DNA from: Candidatus Geothrix odensensis
GTDB lineage: Bacteria; Acidobacteriota; Holophagae; Holophagales; Holophagaceae
Assembly: GCA_016714685.1 (NCBI GenBank)
Contig: JADKCH010000011.1
Location: 54,532-118,531, forward strand
Direction: 5' to 3'
DNA: 64,000 bases
Shown: piece by piece, positions 16,865-27,405 of the stretch
How positions within the stretch are numbered: position 1 is the first letter of the stretch
How the letters are laid out: each line of letters starts with the position of its first letter
Position numbers and translations under genes: made by a program
The notes under the pieces: generated by a model
What the model saw: only the letters and a program-made list of their open reading frames with translations
Told to the model about the DNA's origin: nothing
Database searches by the model: none

Positions 16865-18537
16865 GTGAAGCTCCGTCCCGCGCTGACCGCCGTCGCCCTG
16901 CTCCTGGCCGGGCTGGCCTGCCATGGCCCCAGCGCGGACGCCAGCCGCTACCCCGTGGACACCACCACCATCGGGCCCGGGCAGCAACTGGAGAGCGCCC
17001 CCGGCTGGTACGCAGACGCAGTGATCTACCACGTCTGGGTAAAGGCCTTCGCCGATGGCGCCTATTCCGACGGCATCGGCGACCTGCCTGGCCTCCAGGG
17101 CAAGCTGGACTACCTCCAGTCCCTGGGCGTCAACACGCTCTGGCTGTCGCCCATCTTCGAGTGCGACAACAAGGGCGCTAGCATGCACGGGTACGACACG
17201 ACGGACTACTACGCCGTGAACGACCGCTTCGGCACTAAGGCCGACCTAAAGAACCTCATCGACGCCGTGCACGCGAAGGGCATGCGGATCCTCTTCGACT
17301 TCGTGCCCAACCACACCTCGACAAAGCACCCCTGGTTCACCAACGCGGCCACCCGGGACAGCTGGTACATCTGGAACGCGGGCCAGCCCGCAGGCTGGGG
17401 CCTCCCCTGGGGCGGCGGCACGCCCCAGGATGTCTGGCGCTCCGGTGCCTCCGGCTACTTCTACACCTCCTTCAGCACCGACACCCTGGCCGACCTCAAC
17501 TTCTACAACCCCGCGGTGCAGGCGGAGATGCAGAAGGTGCAAGCCTACTGGCTGGATCGCGGCTTCGACGGCATGCGCGTGGACGCCGTGCGCTACCTCT
17601 GCGAAGCAGGTCCCGGCCAGCAGGCGGACCAGCCCGACACCCACGCGCGGCTGCGGATCTTCCGGAGCCTGCTGGACGAGTACAACACCGGGGATCTGCA
17701 TCCCCACCCGGGCGGCGACCCGGCGAAGCACGCAGCAAGGTGATGATCGCCGAGGCCTGGACCAACGATGCCGGCGGTGTGGCGCCCTACTACGGCAACG
17801 GCACCAACGAGTTCCACCTGTGCCTGGACTTCAGCGCCCCCTGGGCCGTGTCGAATGCCATTTCCCGGGGCGACGCCACCCAGGTGACCTCCCTGTGGGA
17901 GTTCGAGCAGAGCCACTACCCCGCGGGGTACCGGTCGGCGGTGTTCGACTCCAACCACGACAACCTCATCTCCCGGCCCGGCACCCAGTACGGCGGCAGC
18001 AAGGCCCAGATCATCCTGGCCGAGGCTCTGACCCTGCTCTCGCCCGGCACGCCCATCCTCTACTACGGCAACGAGGTCGGCATGACCGGCCAGTCCGGCA
18101 CGGACCTCAACCTGCGCCGGCCCATGGACTGGGCCGCCGTCACGACCCAGACGGGGCAGCCCGACTCCATTCTCAGTTGGTGCAAGTATCTGATCCAGGC
18201 CCGCCAGACCTACCCGGCCCTGCGCGGCGGCTACGCCACCCTGGGCACCGATGTCGGCCCCACCAAGGCCCTGGCCTACCTGCGGAATGCCGGCACCGAG
18301 CGGGTGCTGGTGGTGGCGAACCTGAGTGCCGCCACCCAGACCGTGGTCGTGGGCGGTCTCACGGCCCACGGCGTGCCCGCTGGCGGACCCGTCCAGGCCA
18401 TCCTGGGCGATCTCAAGGGCGTGACCGCCCTGGTCGGCGACGCCTATACCGCGGCCAGCATCCCACCCCACGGCGTGCGGGTGCTCTACCTCGCGGGCTC
18501 GGGCTTCCAGACCACCCTCCACGGCGACCTCCCCTGA
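16865..18537 (+). pseudogene. Secreted GH13 alpha-amylase lipoprotein, frame split near 17730
   Basis: GH13 enzyme predicted at the membrane surface. GTG 16865 follows AAGGG; the N-terminus is MKLRPALTAVALLLAGLAC, a lipoprotein signal with lipobox LAGLAC. First frame: AVIYHVWVKAFADG, FDFVPNHTS and DGMRVDAVRYL with the nucleophile Asp. Second frame: VMIAEAWTND (acid/base Glu), SNHDNLIS (third Asp) and a C-terminal beta domain. The frames meet where AKH should lead into SKVMIAEAW. The total length is one base short of a multiple of three, so one base is missing at about 17728-17735. Joined length would be about 557 residues. It lies between lamB and malK on the island transcript. The split separates the catalytic residues, so as written the enzyme would be dead. 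Confidence 0.85.
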
Positions 18538-18554
18538 CCTCACCGGACTCCCCC

Positions 18555-19652
18555 ATGGCCAACCTCCAGTTCAAAGCCCTGCGCAAGTCCTTCGGCGACT
18601 TGGAGATCCTCCACGGGATCGACCTCGAGATCGGGGACGGCGAGTTCATCGTGTTCGTGGGGCCCTCGGGCTGCGGCAAGTCCACCCTGCTGCGATGCAT
18701 CGCGGGGCTGGAGGAGATCACCAGCGGCGAGCTTTCCATCGGCGGCCAGCCCATGAACGAGGTGCCGCCCTCCAAGCGCGGCATCGCCATGGTGTTCCAG
18801 AGCTACGCCCTCTATCCCCACATGACCGTGGCCGAGAACATGGCCTTCGGTCTGAAGCTGGCCGGCCATTCGAAGACGGAGATCACGGAGGCGGTCCAGA
18901 AGGCCGCCGAGATCCTCCAGATCGAATCCCTGCTCGATCGCCGTCCCAAAGCGCTGTCGGGGGGACAGCGCCAGCGGGTGGCGATCGGCAGGGCCATTGT
19001 CCGCAAGCCCGGCGTCTTCCTCTTCGATGAGCCCCTCTCCAACCTCGACGCGGGGCTGCGCGTGCAGATGCGCGTGGAGCTGGCCCGCCTGCACAAGGAC
19101 CTGGCCACCACCATGGTCTACGTCACCCATGACCAGGTGGAGGCCATGACCCTGGCCACCCGCATCGTGGTGCTCAACCAGGGCCGCATCGAGCAGGTGG
19201 GCGCCCCCCTCGAGCTCTACCGCCGTCCCGCCAATCGCTTCGTGGCCGGCTTCATCGGCTCCCCGAAGATGAACTTCCTGACCTGCAAGCTGGTCTCGGC
19301 CACTGACACCCTGGCCACGGTCCGGCTCGAGGACGGCACCCTGCTCACCGCCCAGGTCGATGCCCGGGGCCTGGCCGAGGGTGCGGGCCTCACTCTCGGC
19401 ATCCGCCCGGAGCGCCTCCTTGCCGACACCACCGGAGGAGAGGGCGCTGTCGGGGCCACGGTCATCGTGTCCGAGCATCTGGGGGACACCGTCTTCCTCT
19501 ACGTCCAGGCCCCCGGCGGCCAGGGCCAGCTCACGGTGAAGGCCCCGCCCGAGACGCCCCTCCGCTCTGGCGACGCCACCTACCTCAAGTTCCCCGCCAA
19601 GCACTGCCACCTGTTCGGCCCGGACGACCGGGCCCTCCTCCGCCTCATCTAG
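18555..19652 (+). CDS. malK: MalK, ATPase of the maltodextrin ABC importer
   Basis: 365-residue ABC ATPase of the MalK/UgpC type energising MalFG. Walker A GPSGCGKST, Q-loop VFQSYALYP, signature LSGGQRQRVAIGRAI, Walker B VFLFDEPLSNLDA and switch His THDQVEAMT are all intact. The final 130 residues form the regulatory TOBE/OB domain (LGIRPERLL, GDTVFLYV) that in enteric MalK receives inducer-exclusion signals. It is located 17 bases after the split GH13 gene and 45 bases before malE. Confidence 0.93.
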   Translation: MANLQFKALRKSFGDLEILHGIDLEIGDGEFIVFVGPSGCGKSTLLRCIAGLEEITSGELSIGGQPMNEVPPSKRGIAMVFQSYALYPHMTVAENMAFGLKLAGHSKTEITEAVQKAAEILQIESLLDRRPKALSGGQRQRVAIGRAIVRKPGVFLFDEPLSNLDAGLRVQMRVELARLHKDLATTMVYVTHDQVEAMTLATRIVVLNQGRIEQVGAPLELYRRPANRFVAGFIGSPKMNFLTCKLVSATDTLATVRLEDGTLLTAQVDARGLAEGAGLTLGIRPERLLADTTGGEGAVGATVIVSEHLGDTVFLYVQAPGGQGQLTVKAPPETPLRSGDATYLKFPAKHCHLFGPDDRALLRLI

Positions 19653-19697
19653 CACCCCCTTCCCTCCGGCCTTTCCGGCCTTCCCAAGGAGACTTCC

Positions 19698-20903
19698 GTG
19701 AGCCATCCCACCTCCCTCCGCAGACTGGCGGCCACCACCGCCACCATCCTCGTCGCGGGCGCCCTGACCCTGGCCCAGGCCGCCGAGAAGGGCAAGCTCC
19801 TCATCTGGATCAACGGCGACAAGGGCTACAACGGGCTCCAGAAGGTCGGCGACGAGTTCGCCAAGAAGACCGGCATTAAGGTCGTGGTCGAGCATCCCGA
19901 GGACGCCCCCGGCAAGTTCCAGGCGGCGGCGGAGGAGGGCAAGGGCCCCGACATCTGGATGTGGGCCCATGACCGCGTGGGCGAGTGGGCCGAGAACGGC
20001 GTCATCAACGCCCTGACCCCCGGCAAGAAGATCAAGGAGGACATCGACGCCACCGCGTGGCAGGCCTTCACCATCAAGGGCAAGATCTGGGCGTACCCCG
20101 TGGCCATCGAGGCCGTGTCGCTGATCTACAACAAGGCCCTCATCAAGACCCCGCCCAAGACCTTCGAGGAGATCTTCGCCCTCGACAAGAAGATGGTCGC
20201 CCAGGGCAAGAAGGCCATCCTCTGGGACTACACCAACACCTACTTCACCATGCCCATGCTGGCGGCCAACGGCGGCTACGCCTTCAAGATGAAGGCTGAT
20301 GGCACCTACGACGCCAAGGACACGGGCGTGAACAACGCCGGGGCCCTGGTGGGCGCCGAGATGCTCACCCGCCTGGTGAAGGAGGGCGTGATGCCCAAGG
20401 GCGCCACCTATGCCGACATGGAAGCCGGCATGGCCCAGGGCAAGATCGCCATGATGATCAGTGGCCCCTGGGCCTGGGACAACCTCAAGAAGGCCAAGAT
20501 CAACTTCGGCGTGGCCAAGATCCCCAGCGTGGGCGGCAAGCCCGCCGCGCCCTTCGTGGGCTACCTGGGCGCCATGATCACCAAGGCCGCCTCCGGCGCC
20601 GGCAACGTGGACATCGCCCGCGAGTTCATCGAGAACCACATGCTGAGCCAGAAGGGCCTCGAGACCATGAACGCCGACGTGGCCATCGGCGCCCCCGCCA
20701 ACAAGGCCGTCTTCGCCAAGATGAAGAACGATCCCTTCATCCAGGTCTCCATGGCCAGTGCCAAGGACGGCGTGGTGATGCCCAACAACCCCCAGATGGG
20801 CCGCTTCTGGGCGGCCATGGTCTCGGCCCTGAACAACATGACTGAAGGCCGGCAGACCCCCAAGGAAGCCCTGGACGCCGCCGCCAAGCGGATCCTGAAG
20901 TAG
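19698..20903 (+). CDS. malE: MalE, periplasmic maltodextrin-binding protein
   Basis: 401-residue solute-binding protein with a cleavable signal peptide ending [12 protein letters not shown]. The mature start [27 protein letters not shown] closely parallels enteric MalE. Other shared stretches are [39 protein letters not shown] and a C-terminus of repeated alanine/lysine helices. Start is GTG 19698 seven bases behind AAGGAG. It delivers maltose and maltodextrins to MalFGK. A long intercistronic hairpin separates it from malF, compatible with higher malE expression. Confidence 0.95.
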   Translation: MSHPTSLRRLAATTATILVAGALTLAQAAEKGKLLIWINGDKGYNGLQKVGDEFAKKTGIKVVVEHPEDAPGKFQAAAEEGKGPDIWMWAHDRVGEWAENGVINALTPGKKIKEDIDATAWQAFTIKGKIWAYPVAIEAVSLIYNKALIKTPPKTFEEIFALDKKMVAQGKKAILWDYTNTYFTMPMLAANGGYAFKMKADGTYDAKDTGVNNAGALVGAEMLTRLVKEGVMPKGATYADMEAGMAQGKIAMMISGPWAWDNLKKAKINFGVAKIPSVGGKPAAPFVGYLGAMITKAASGAGNVDIAREFIENHMLSQKGLETMNADVAIGAPANKAVFAKMKNDPFIQVSMASAKDGVVMPNNPQMGRFWAAMVSALNNMTEGRQTPKEALDAAAKRILK

Positions 20904-20915
20904 CTGCCACCCCGA

Positions 20916-20943
20916 TGCGGGGCGGGCCCAGGCCCGCCCCGCA
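20916..20943 (+). other. Intercistronic hairpin between malE and malF
   Basis: Perfect 13-bp inverted repeat TGCGGGGCGGGCC / GGCCCGCCCCGCA with a 2-base centre and no T run. It looks like a 3'-end protecting or partial-termination structure, as known between malE and malF in enteric bacteria. Confidence 0.65.
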
Positions 20944-20964
20944 CGCCTTGTTCCGGACCGCGCC

Positions 20965-22491
20965 ATGCCCAAGGCCCTCAAGCGCTTCATCCAGCCCGCC
21001 CTGATGATTCTCCTGGGCCTGGTGGGGCTGTACTTCATCACCATCATCTACGCCACGGGCGAAAGCCTCCTGGCCGGCGTGATGCTGGTGACCCTGGCGG
21101 CGTTCATCTGGATCTACACCTCGCCCAGGACCTACGCCTACCGCTACCTCTTCCCGGGCATCGGGGCGGCGCTGATCTTCGTGGTCTTCCCGATGCTCTA
21201 CACCGTGCGCATCGGCTTCACCAACTACAGCTCCAAGAACCTGCTCACCTACAAGCGGGCCACCCAGTACCTGCTGGAGGAGACCTACCGCGCCGAAGGC
21301 CCCACCTACACCTCCACCCTCCATGCCGAAGACGGCAAGTGGCGCCTGCGCCTGGAGGATGCCGAAGGGAGCAGCGCCACCCTGGTGACGGAGCCCTTCG
21401 TCGTGGGCCCGCCCAAGGCCTGGACCCTCAAGGCGGAGCCCCTCGCCGCGCCCCTGGCGGGCGAGGAGATGCCCCTGCGGGAGCTGATCGAGCATCAGGA
21501 CTTCCTGAAGGGCCTCACGGTGCTGCTGCCCGGCGGGGGGCAGGTGCGCATGACCGGCCTCCGGGAGTTCGCGCCCGCCCGGGCCCTCTACGCTCTGAAC
21601 AAGGACGGCAGCCTCACCAACAACCAGGACCAGAGCCGCCTGAACCCCGACTTCAAGACCGGCTTCTACGTGACCGCCAGCGGCGACCCAGTGGATCCGG
21701 GCTTCCAGGTGGACATCGGCTGGCAGCACTACGTGGAGATCTTCACGGACGCCGCGCTGCGCGAGCCCTTCCTGCGCATCTTCGTCTGGACCCTCGTGTT
21801 CTCGGCGCTCACGGTGGTGTTCTGCACGGCCCTGGGCATGGTGCTGGCGGTGCTCCTGAACTGGGAGAACCTCCGCTTCCGCTCGGTGTACCGGCTCCTG
21901 CTCTTCCTGCCCTACGCCATCCCGGGCTTCATCTCCATCCTGGTGTTCAAGGGCCTCTTCAACAACAACACCGGCGAGATCAACCTCGTGCTGGGCGCCC
22001 TCTTCGGCCTCAAGCCCACCTGGTTCTCGGATCCCTTCCTGGCCAAGACGATGATCCTCATCGTCAACACCTGGCTGGGCTTCCCCTACATGATGGTGGT
22101 CTGCATGGGCCTCATCAAGGCCATCCCCAACGACCTCTACGAGGCCTCGGCCGTGGCCGGCGCGGGGCCCCTCACCAACTTCTTCAGGATCACCATGCCC
22201 CTGGTCCTGAAGCCGCTGACGCCCCTGCTCATCTCCTCCTTCGCCTTCAACTTCAACAACTTCGTGCTCATCAGCCTGCTGACGGGCGGCCTGCCTGACT
22301 TCCTGAACACCTCGGTGCCCGCAGGCACCACGGACATCCTCGTGTCCTACACCTACCGCATGGCCTTCCAGGATTCGGGGCAGAAGTTCGGCCTGGGCGC
22401 CGCCATCTCCACGGTGGTCTTCCTCATGGTGGCCGCCATCTCCATCATCCAGATCCGGTCAACGAAGATCGCCGAAGACACGAAGCGCTGA
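20965..22491 (+). CDS. malF: MalF, maltodextrin ABC permease
   Basis: 508-residue inner-membrane permease, close to the 514 residues of enteric MalF. It shares its unusual plan: N-terminal helices, then a large periplasmic domain (about residues 90-240, hydrophilic), then the core transporter helices. The EAA loop that docks MalK reads EASAVAGAGPLTNFFRITMP. Start ATG 20965; the upstream ribosome site is weak, suggesting lower translation than malE. It is followed by malG after 11 bases. Confidence 0.93.
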   Translation: MPKALKRFIQPALMILLGLVGLYFITIIYATGESLLAGVMLVTLAAFIWIYTSPRTYAYRYLFPGIGAALIFVVFPMLYTVRIGFTNYSSKNLLTYKRATQYLLEETYRAEGPTYTSTLHAEDGKWRLRLEDAEGSSATLVTEPFVVGPPKAWTLKAEPLAAPLAGEEMPLRELIEHQDFLKGLTVLLPGGGQVRMTGLREFAPARALYALNKDGSLTNNQDQSRLNPDFKTGFYVTASGDPVDPGFQVDIGWQHYVEIFTDAALREPFLRIFVWTLVFSALTVVFCTALGMVLAVLLNWENLRFRSVYRLLLFLPYAIPGFISILVFKGLFNNNTGEINLVLGALFGLKPTWFSDPFLAKTMILIVNTWLGFPYMMVVCMGLIKAIPNDLYEASAVAGAGPLTNFFRITMPLVLKPLTPLLISSFAFNFNNFVLISLLTGGLPDFLNTSVPAGTTDILVSYTYRMAFQDSGQKFGLGAAISTVVFLMVAAISIIQIRSTKIAEDTKR

Positions 22492-22502
22492 GAGGGGGAG
22501 CC

Positions 22503-23393
22503 ATGGCCATCGTCATCGACAAGTCCCAGCGCTGGCGGGTCATCGCCGCCCACGCCTTCCTGATCTTCCTGTGCTGCCTGGTGCTCTTCCCGGTGCTGGT
22601 GACCATCTCCATCTCGTTCCGACCCGGCAACTTCGCCACGGGGAGCCTGATCCCCAAGGAGATCAGCCTCGAGCACTGGCGCTTCGCCCTGGGCCTGCCC
22701 GTGACCAACGCCGATGGCCGCGTGATCATCCCCGACCTGCCGGTGCTGCGCTGGCTCTGGAACTCCGTGAAGGTGGCCACCCTCTCGGCCGCCGTCGCCG
22801 TGCTGCTCTCCACCACCGCGGCCTACGCCTTCGCCCGCCTCAAGTTCGCCGGCAAGAAGGCCTCGCTCATGGGCCTCATGCTCATGCAGATGTTCCCCAC
22901 GGTGCTGGCCCTCATCGCCATCCACTCGATCTTTTCGCGCCTGGGCCACACCTTCCCGCTCTTCGGCATCGACAGCCCCTGGGCCCTGGTCCTCTCCTAC
23001 TCGGGCGGCATCGCGCTGCACATCTGGACCATCAAGGGCTTCTACGAAACCATCCCAGCCGAGATCGAGGAGGCGGCCACCGTGGACGGCGCCACCCCCT
23101 GGCAGGCCTTCTGGCGGGTGCTGCTGCCCATGGCCCTGCCCATCCTCATGGTGGTCTTCCTGCTGGCCTTCATCGGGGCCGTGAACGAGTACCCGGTGGC
23201 CTCCATCCTCCTGCGCAGCCAGGACCAGCTCACCATCGCCGTGGGCTCCAAGCAGTTCCTCTACGCCCAGAAGTACCTCTGGGGCGACTTCGCCGCGGCG
23301 GCGGTCCTGTCGGGCCTGCCCATCGCCATCGTCTTCATCCTCGTCCAGCGTTGGATGATCTCCGGCCTCACCTCCGGCGCCAACAAGGGCTGA
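22503..23393 (+). CDS. malG: MalG, maltodextrin ABC permease
   Basis: 296-residue permease partner of MalF with six predicted membrane helices. The EAA loop is EEAATVDGATPWQAFWRVLLP, and the protein ends in the MalG-like RWMISGLTSGANKG tail that contacts MalK. GGGGGAG lies before ATG 22503. It completes the malK-E-F-G importer set. Confidence 0.94.
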   Translation: MAIVIDKSQRWRVIAAHAFLIFLCCLVLFPVLVTISISFRPGNFATGSLIPKEISLEHWRFALGLPVTNADGRVIIPDLPVLRWLWNSVKVATLSAAVAVLLSTTAAYAFARLKFAGKKASLMGLMLMQMFPTVLALIAIHSIFSRLGHTFPLFGIDSPWALVLSYSGGIALHIWTIKGFYETIPAEIEEAATVDGATPWQAFWRVLLPMALPILMVVFLLAFIGAVNEYPVASILLRSQDQLTIAVGSKQFLYAQKYLWGDFAAAAVLSGLPIAIVFILVQRWMISGLTSGANKG

Positions 23394-23407
23394 CCCTTCC
23401 CCAACCC

Positions 23408-23424
23408 GAGGGCCAAAGGCCCTC
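23408..23424 (+). other. Short hairpin after malG
   Basis: Stem GAGGGCC / GGCCCTC with AAA loop, 15 bases past the malG stop and without a T run. Minor intercistronic structure before the CBM41 gene. Confidence 0.4.
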
Positions 23425-23447
23425 CCATCCCCCACAAGGAGTCACGC

Positions 23448-23879
23448 ATGAGCCTCCGCTCGAGCCTCCTCAAGGCGATCGCCGTGATCGCCCTGGCCAT
23501 CTCCCCCGCACTCGCCGCCCCCCCCGACGGCAAGATCGAGATCAACTACCACCGCTGCGACGGCAAGTACGAGAAGTGGGGCGTGCACCTCTGGAAGAGC
23601 CCCAACATGCCGCTGCCCGACATCGAGTGGCCCAATCCCATGATGCCCACGGGCACCAACGACTTCGGCGTCTACTGGCATGTGGACCTGGAGGAGTTCA
23701 ACACGGGCTCCAAGACCCAGGTGAACTACATCATCCACAAGGGCGACATCAAGGAGCAGGGTGCCAAGGACATGGCCTTCGACGGCCGCGCCCACAAGGC
23801 GATCTGGGTGGTGACCGGCGACCGCACCATCCACTTCTCCAAGGAAGAGGCCCTGAAGGAACACACCTGCAAGAAGTAG
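23448..23879 (+). CDS. Free-standing exported CBM41 (pullulanase-associated) protein
   Basis: 143 residues with a signal peptide ending SPALAAPP, leaving about 120 residues. The mature part is essentially one carbohydrate-binding module: INYHRCDGKYEKWGVHLW is the start of CBM41/PUD domains that in pullulanases bind alpha-glucan, followed by FGVYWHVDLEE, QVNYIIHKGDIKEQG and the closing IWVVTGDRTIHFS. No catalytic domain is attached. Normally CBM41 is the N-terminal module of a pullulanase; here it is its own gene, four genes before a pullulanase. A role as a soluble starch-capturing or presenting protein is inferred. AAGGAG precedes ATG 23448. Confidence 0.85.
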   Translation: MSLRSSLLKAIAVIALAISPALAAPPDGKIEINYHRCDGKYEKWGVHLWKSPNMPLPDIEWPNPMMPTGTNDFGVYWHVDLEEFNTGSKTQVNYIIHKGDIKEQGAKDMAFDGRAHKAIWVVTGDRTIHFSKEEALKEHTCKK

Positions 23880-23890
23880 AAGGCTGGGAC

Positions 23891-23918
23891 GGCCCCTGGG
23901 CGGTGACGCCCGGGGGCC
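23891..23918 (+). other. Intercistronic hairpin after the CBM41 gene
   Basis: Stem GGCCCCTGGGCG / CGCCCGGGGGCC (one G-T pair) with GTGA loop, 11 bases past the stop. No T run; resembles the hairpins after lamB and malE, again behind a small exported protein. Confidence 0.55.
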
Positions 23919-23956
23919 GCGCCTTCCTCCGCACTGACCCGAGCCACCGAGGTCCC

Positions 23957-25651
<1,695 letters not shown>

Positions 25652-25666
25652 TACCCCGATCCGCTT

Positions 25667-25681
25667 CATTCGCAACGAATG
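25667..25681. repeat. Small inverted repeat before the phosphorylase gene
   Basis: CATTCG-CAA-CGAATG, a perfect 6-3-6 inverted repeat in the 72-bp gap before the phosphorylase. It could be a protein-binding site, but it does not match the two LacI-type operators and occurs once. Confidence 0.3.
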
Positions 25682-25723
25682 GCCCACCGAGCACAGACTT
25701 TGATCGAGAACGAAGGAGCCCGC

Positions 25724-27376
25724 ATGTCCACCAAGAAGCTGCCCCGGGTCGCGTATTTCTGCATGGAGTACGCCCTCGACAGCCCCTTCAAGATCTACGC
25801 GGGGGGCCTGGGCATCCTCGCCGGCGACTACCTCAAGGGGGTGAAGGACCATGGCTACCCCATGGTCGGCATCGGCATCCGCTGGAAGCAGGGCTACGGC
25901 GAGCAGATGGTGGATGCCGAATCCGGCAAGGTCTTCGACGCCTACCGCAGCGGCAACCACGAGTTCCTGGAGGACACCGGCGTCCTGGTCGAGGTGGAGA
26001 TCAAGGGCAAGCCCGTCAAGATCAAGGTCTGGCGCGTGAACACCTTCGGGGTGGATTCCCTCTACCTGCTGGATACGGACATCGAGGAGAACGATGGCGA
26101 GTCCCGCTGGATCACGGGCCAGCTCTACGGCTGGTTCGGCGAGGAGCGGGTGGCCCAGGAGATGGTGCTGGGCATCGGCGGCGTGCGGGCCCTCCAGGCC
26201 CTGCGCATCAAGCCCGACGTCTACCACTTCAACGAAGGCCACGCCCTCTTCGCGGGCTTCGAGCTCGTGCATCAGCGCATGGCCAAGGGCGCCACCTTCG
26301 AGGCCGCCCTTGCCAAGACTCGCGACGAGGTGGTCTTCACCACCCACACGCCCATCGTGCAGGGCAACGAATCCCACCCCATCGACCGCTTCCTCTACAT
26401 GGGCGCGAACCTGGGCCTCACCAAGGCCCAGCTCAGGCAGCTGGGGGGCAGTCCCTTCAACATGACGGTGGGGGCCCTGCGCCTCTCCCGCATCGCCAAT
26501 GCCGTGGCCGACCTGCACCGCGTGACGGCGAACAGCATGTGGAAGAAGGTGGAGGGCCGCTGCGAGATCATCGGCATCACCAATGCCATCCACCGCCCCA
26601 CCTGGGTGGATTCGCGCATGCTCGACCTGGGTGCCGCCTGCGACGGCTCCAAGAAGGCCAAGGAGGCCCTCTGGAAAGCCCACATGGACAACAAGAAGAA
26701 GCTCATCACCTTCGTGGAGTCGCGCACCGGCGTGAAGCTGGATGCCGACAAGCTGCTCATCGGCTTCTCCCGCCGCGCCGCGCCCTACAAGCGCTCCAAC
26801 TTCATCTTCACGGACCGCAAGTTCATCGAGCCCCTCCTCAAGAGTGGCCGGCTCCAGATCGTGTTCTCCGGCAAGGCCCACCCGCTGGACGACAACGGGA
26901 AGAAGATCGTCGAGAACATCCTGGAGATGACGAAGCGCTACCCCAACAGCGTGGTCTTCCTGGAGAACTACGACATGGAGATCGGGCGCATGCTCACCCG
27001 CGGTTCCGACGTGTGGCTGAACAACCCCCGCCGCCCCAAGGAGGCCTCGGGCACCTCGGGGATGAAGGCGGCCATGAACGGGGTGCTGAACCTCTCCATC
27101 CTGGATGGCTGGTGGCCGGAGGCCTGTGAGCACGGCGTCAATGGCTGGCAGTTCGGCGATGGCTTCGAGAGCGAGGATGAGGCGGTGCTGGACAGGCACG
27201 ACTTCAAGGCCTTCAAGAAGGTGCTGGCCGACGAGGTGCTGCCCACCTACTACGACCGCCACGACGCCTGGGTGGACATGATGGCGGCGTCCATCCGGAG
27301 TACCCGGGACGCTTTCGGCGTCCAGCGCATGCTGGATGAGTACTACAGCCGCATGTACAAGCGGCCCACCCGCTAG
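25724..27376 (+). CDS. glgP: Alpha-glucan (maltodextrin) phosphorylase, short form
   Basis: GT35 phosphorylase releasing glucose 1-phosphate from maltodextrins or glycogen. At 550 residues it belongs to the short form, about 300 residues below muscle/E. coli enzymes. Landmarks: YFCMEYALDSPFKIYAGGLG with LAGDYLK, HFNEGHALFAGFEL, FTTHTPIVQGNESHPI and the pyridoxal-phosphate site EASGTSGMKAAMNG with its Lys, followed by NLSILDGWWPEA. ATG 25724 follows GAAGGAG; a shorter open stretch upstream is ignored. No signal peptide, so cytoplasmic. It feeds glycolysis together with glk. Confidence 0.92.
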   Translation: MSTKKLPRVAYFCMEYALDSPFKIYAGGLGILAGDYLKGVKDHGYPMVGIGIRWKQGYGEQMVDAESGKVFDAYRSGNHEFLEDTGVLVEVEIKGKPVKIKVWRVNTFGVDSLYLLDTDIEENDGESRWITGQLYGWFGEERVAQEMVLGIGGVRALQALRIKPDVYHFNEGHALFAGFELVHQRMAKGATFEAALAKTRDEVVFTTHTPIVQGNESHPIDRFLYMGANLGLTKAQLRQLGGSPFNMTVGALRLSRIANAVADLHRVTANSMWKKVEGRCEIIGITNAIHRPTWVDSRMLDLGAACDGSKKAKEALWKAHMDNKKKLITFVESRTGVKLDADKLLIGFSRRAAPYKRSNFIFTDRKFIEPLLKSGRLQIVFSGKAHPLDDNGKKIVENILEMTKRYPNSVVFLENYDMEIGRMLTRGSDVWLNNPRRPKEASGTSGMKAAMNGVLNLSILDGWWPEACEHGVNGWQFGDGFESEDEAVLDRHDFKAFKKVLADEVLPTYYDRHDAWVDMMAASIRSTRDAFGVQRMLDEYYSRMYKRPTR

Positions 27377-27405
27377 GCTCCTGCCCTGAACCGAATGGAG
27401 GTCCC

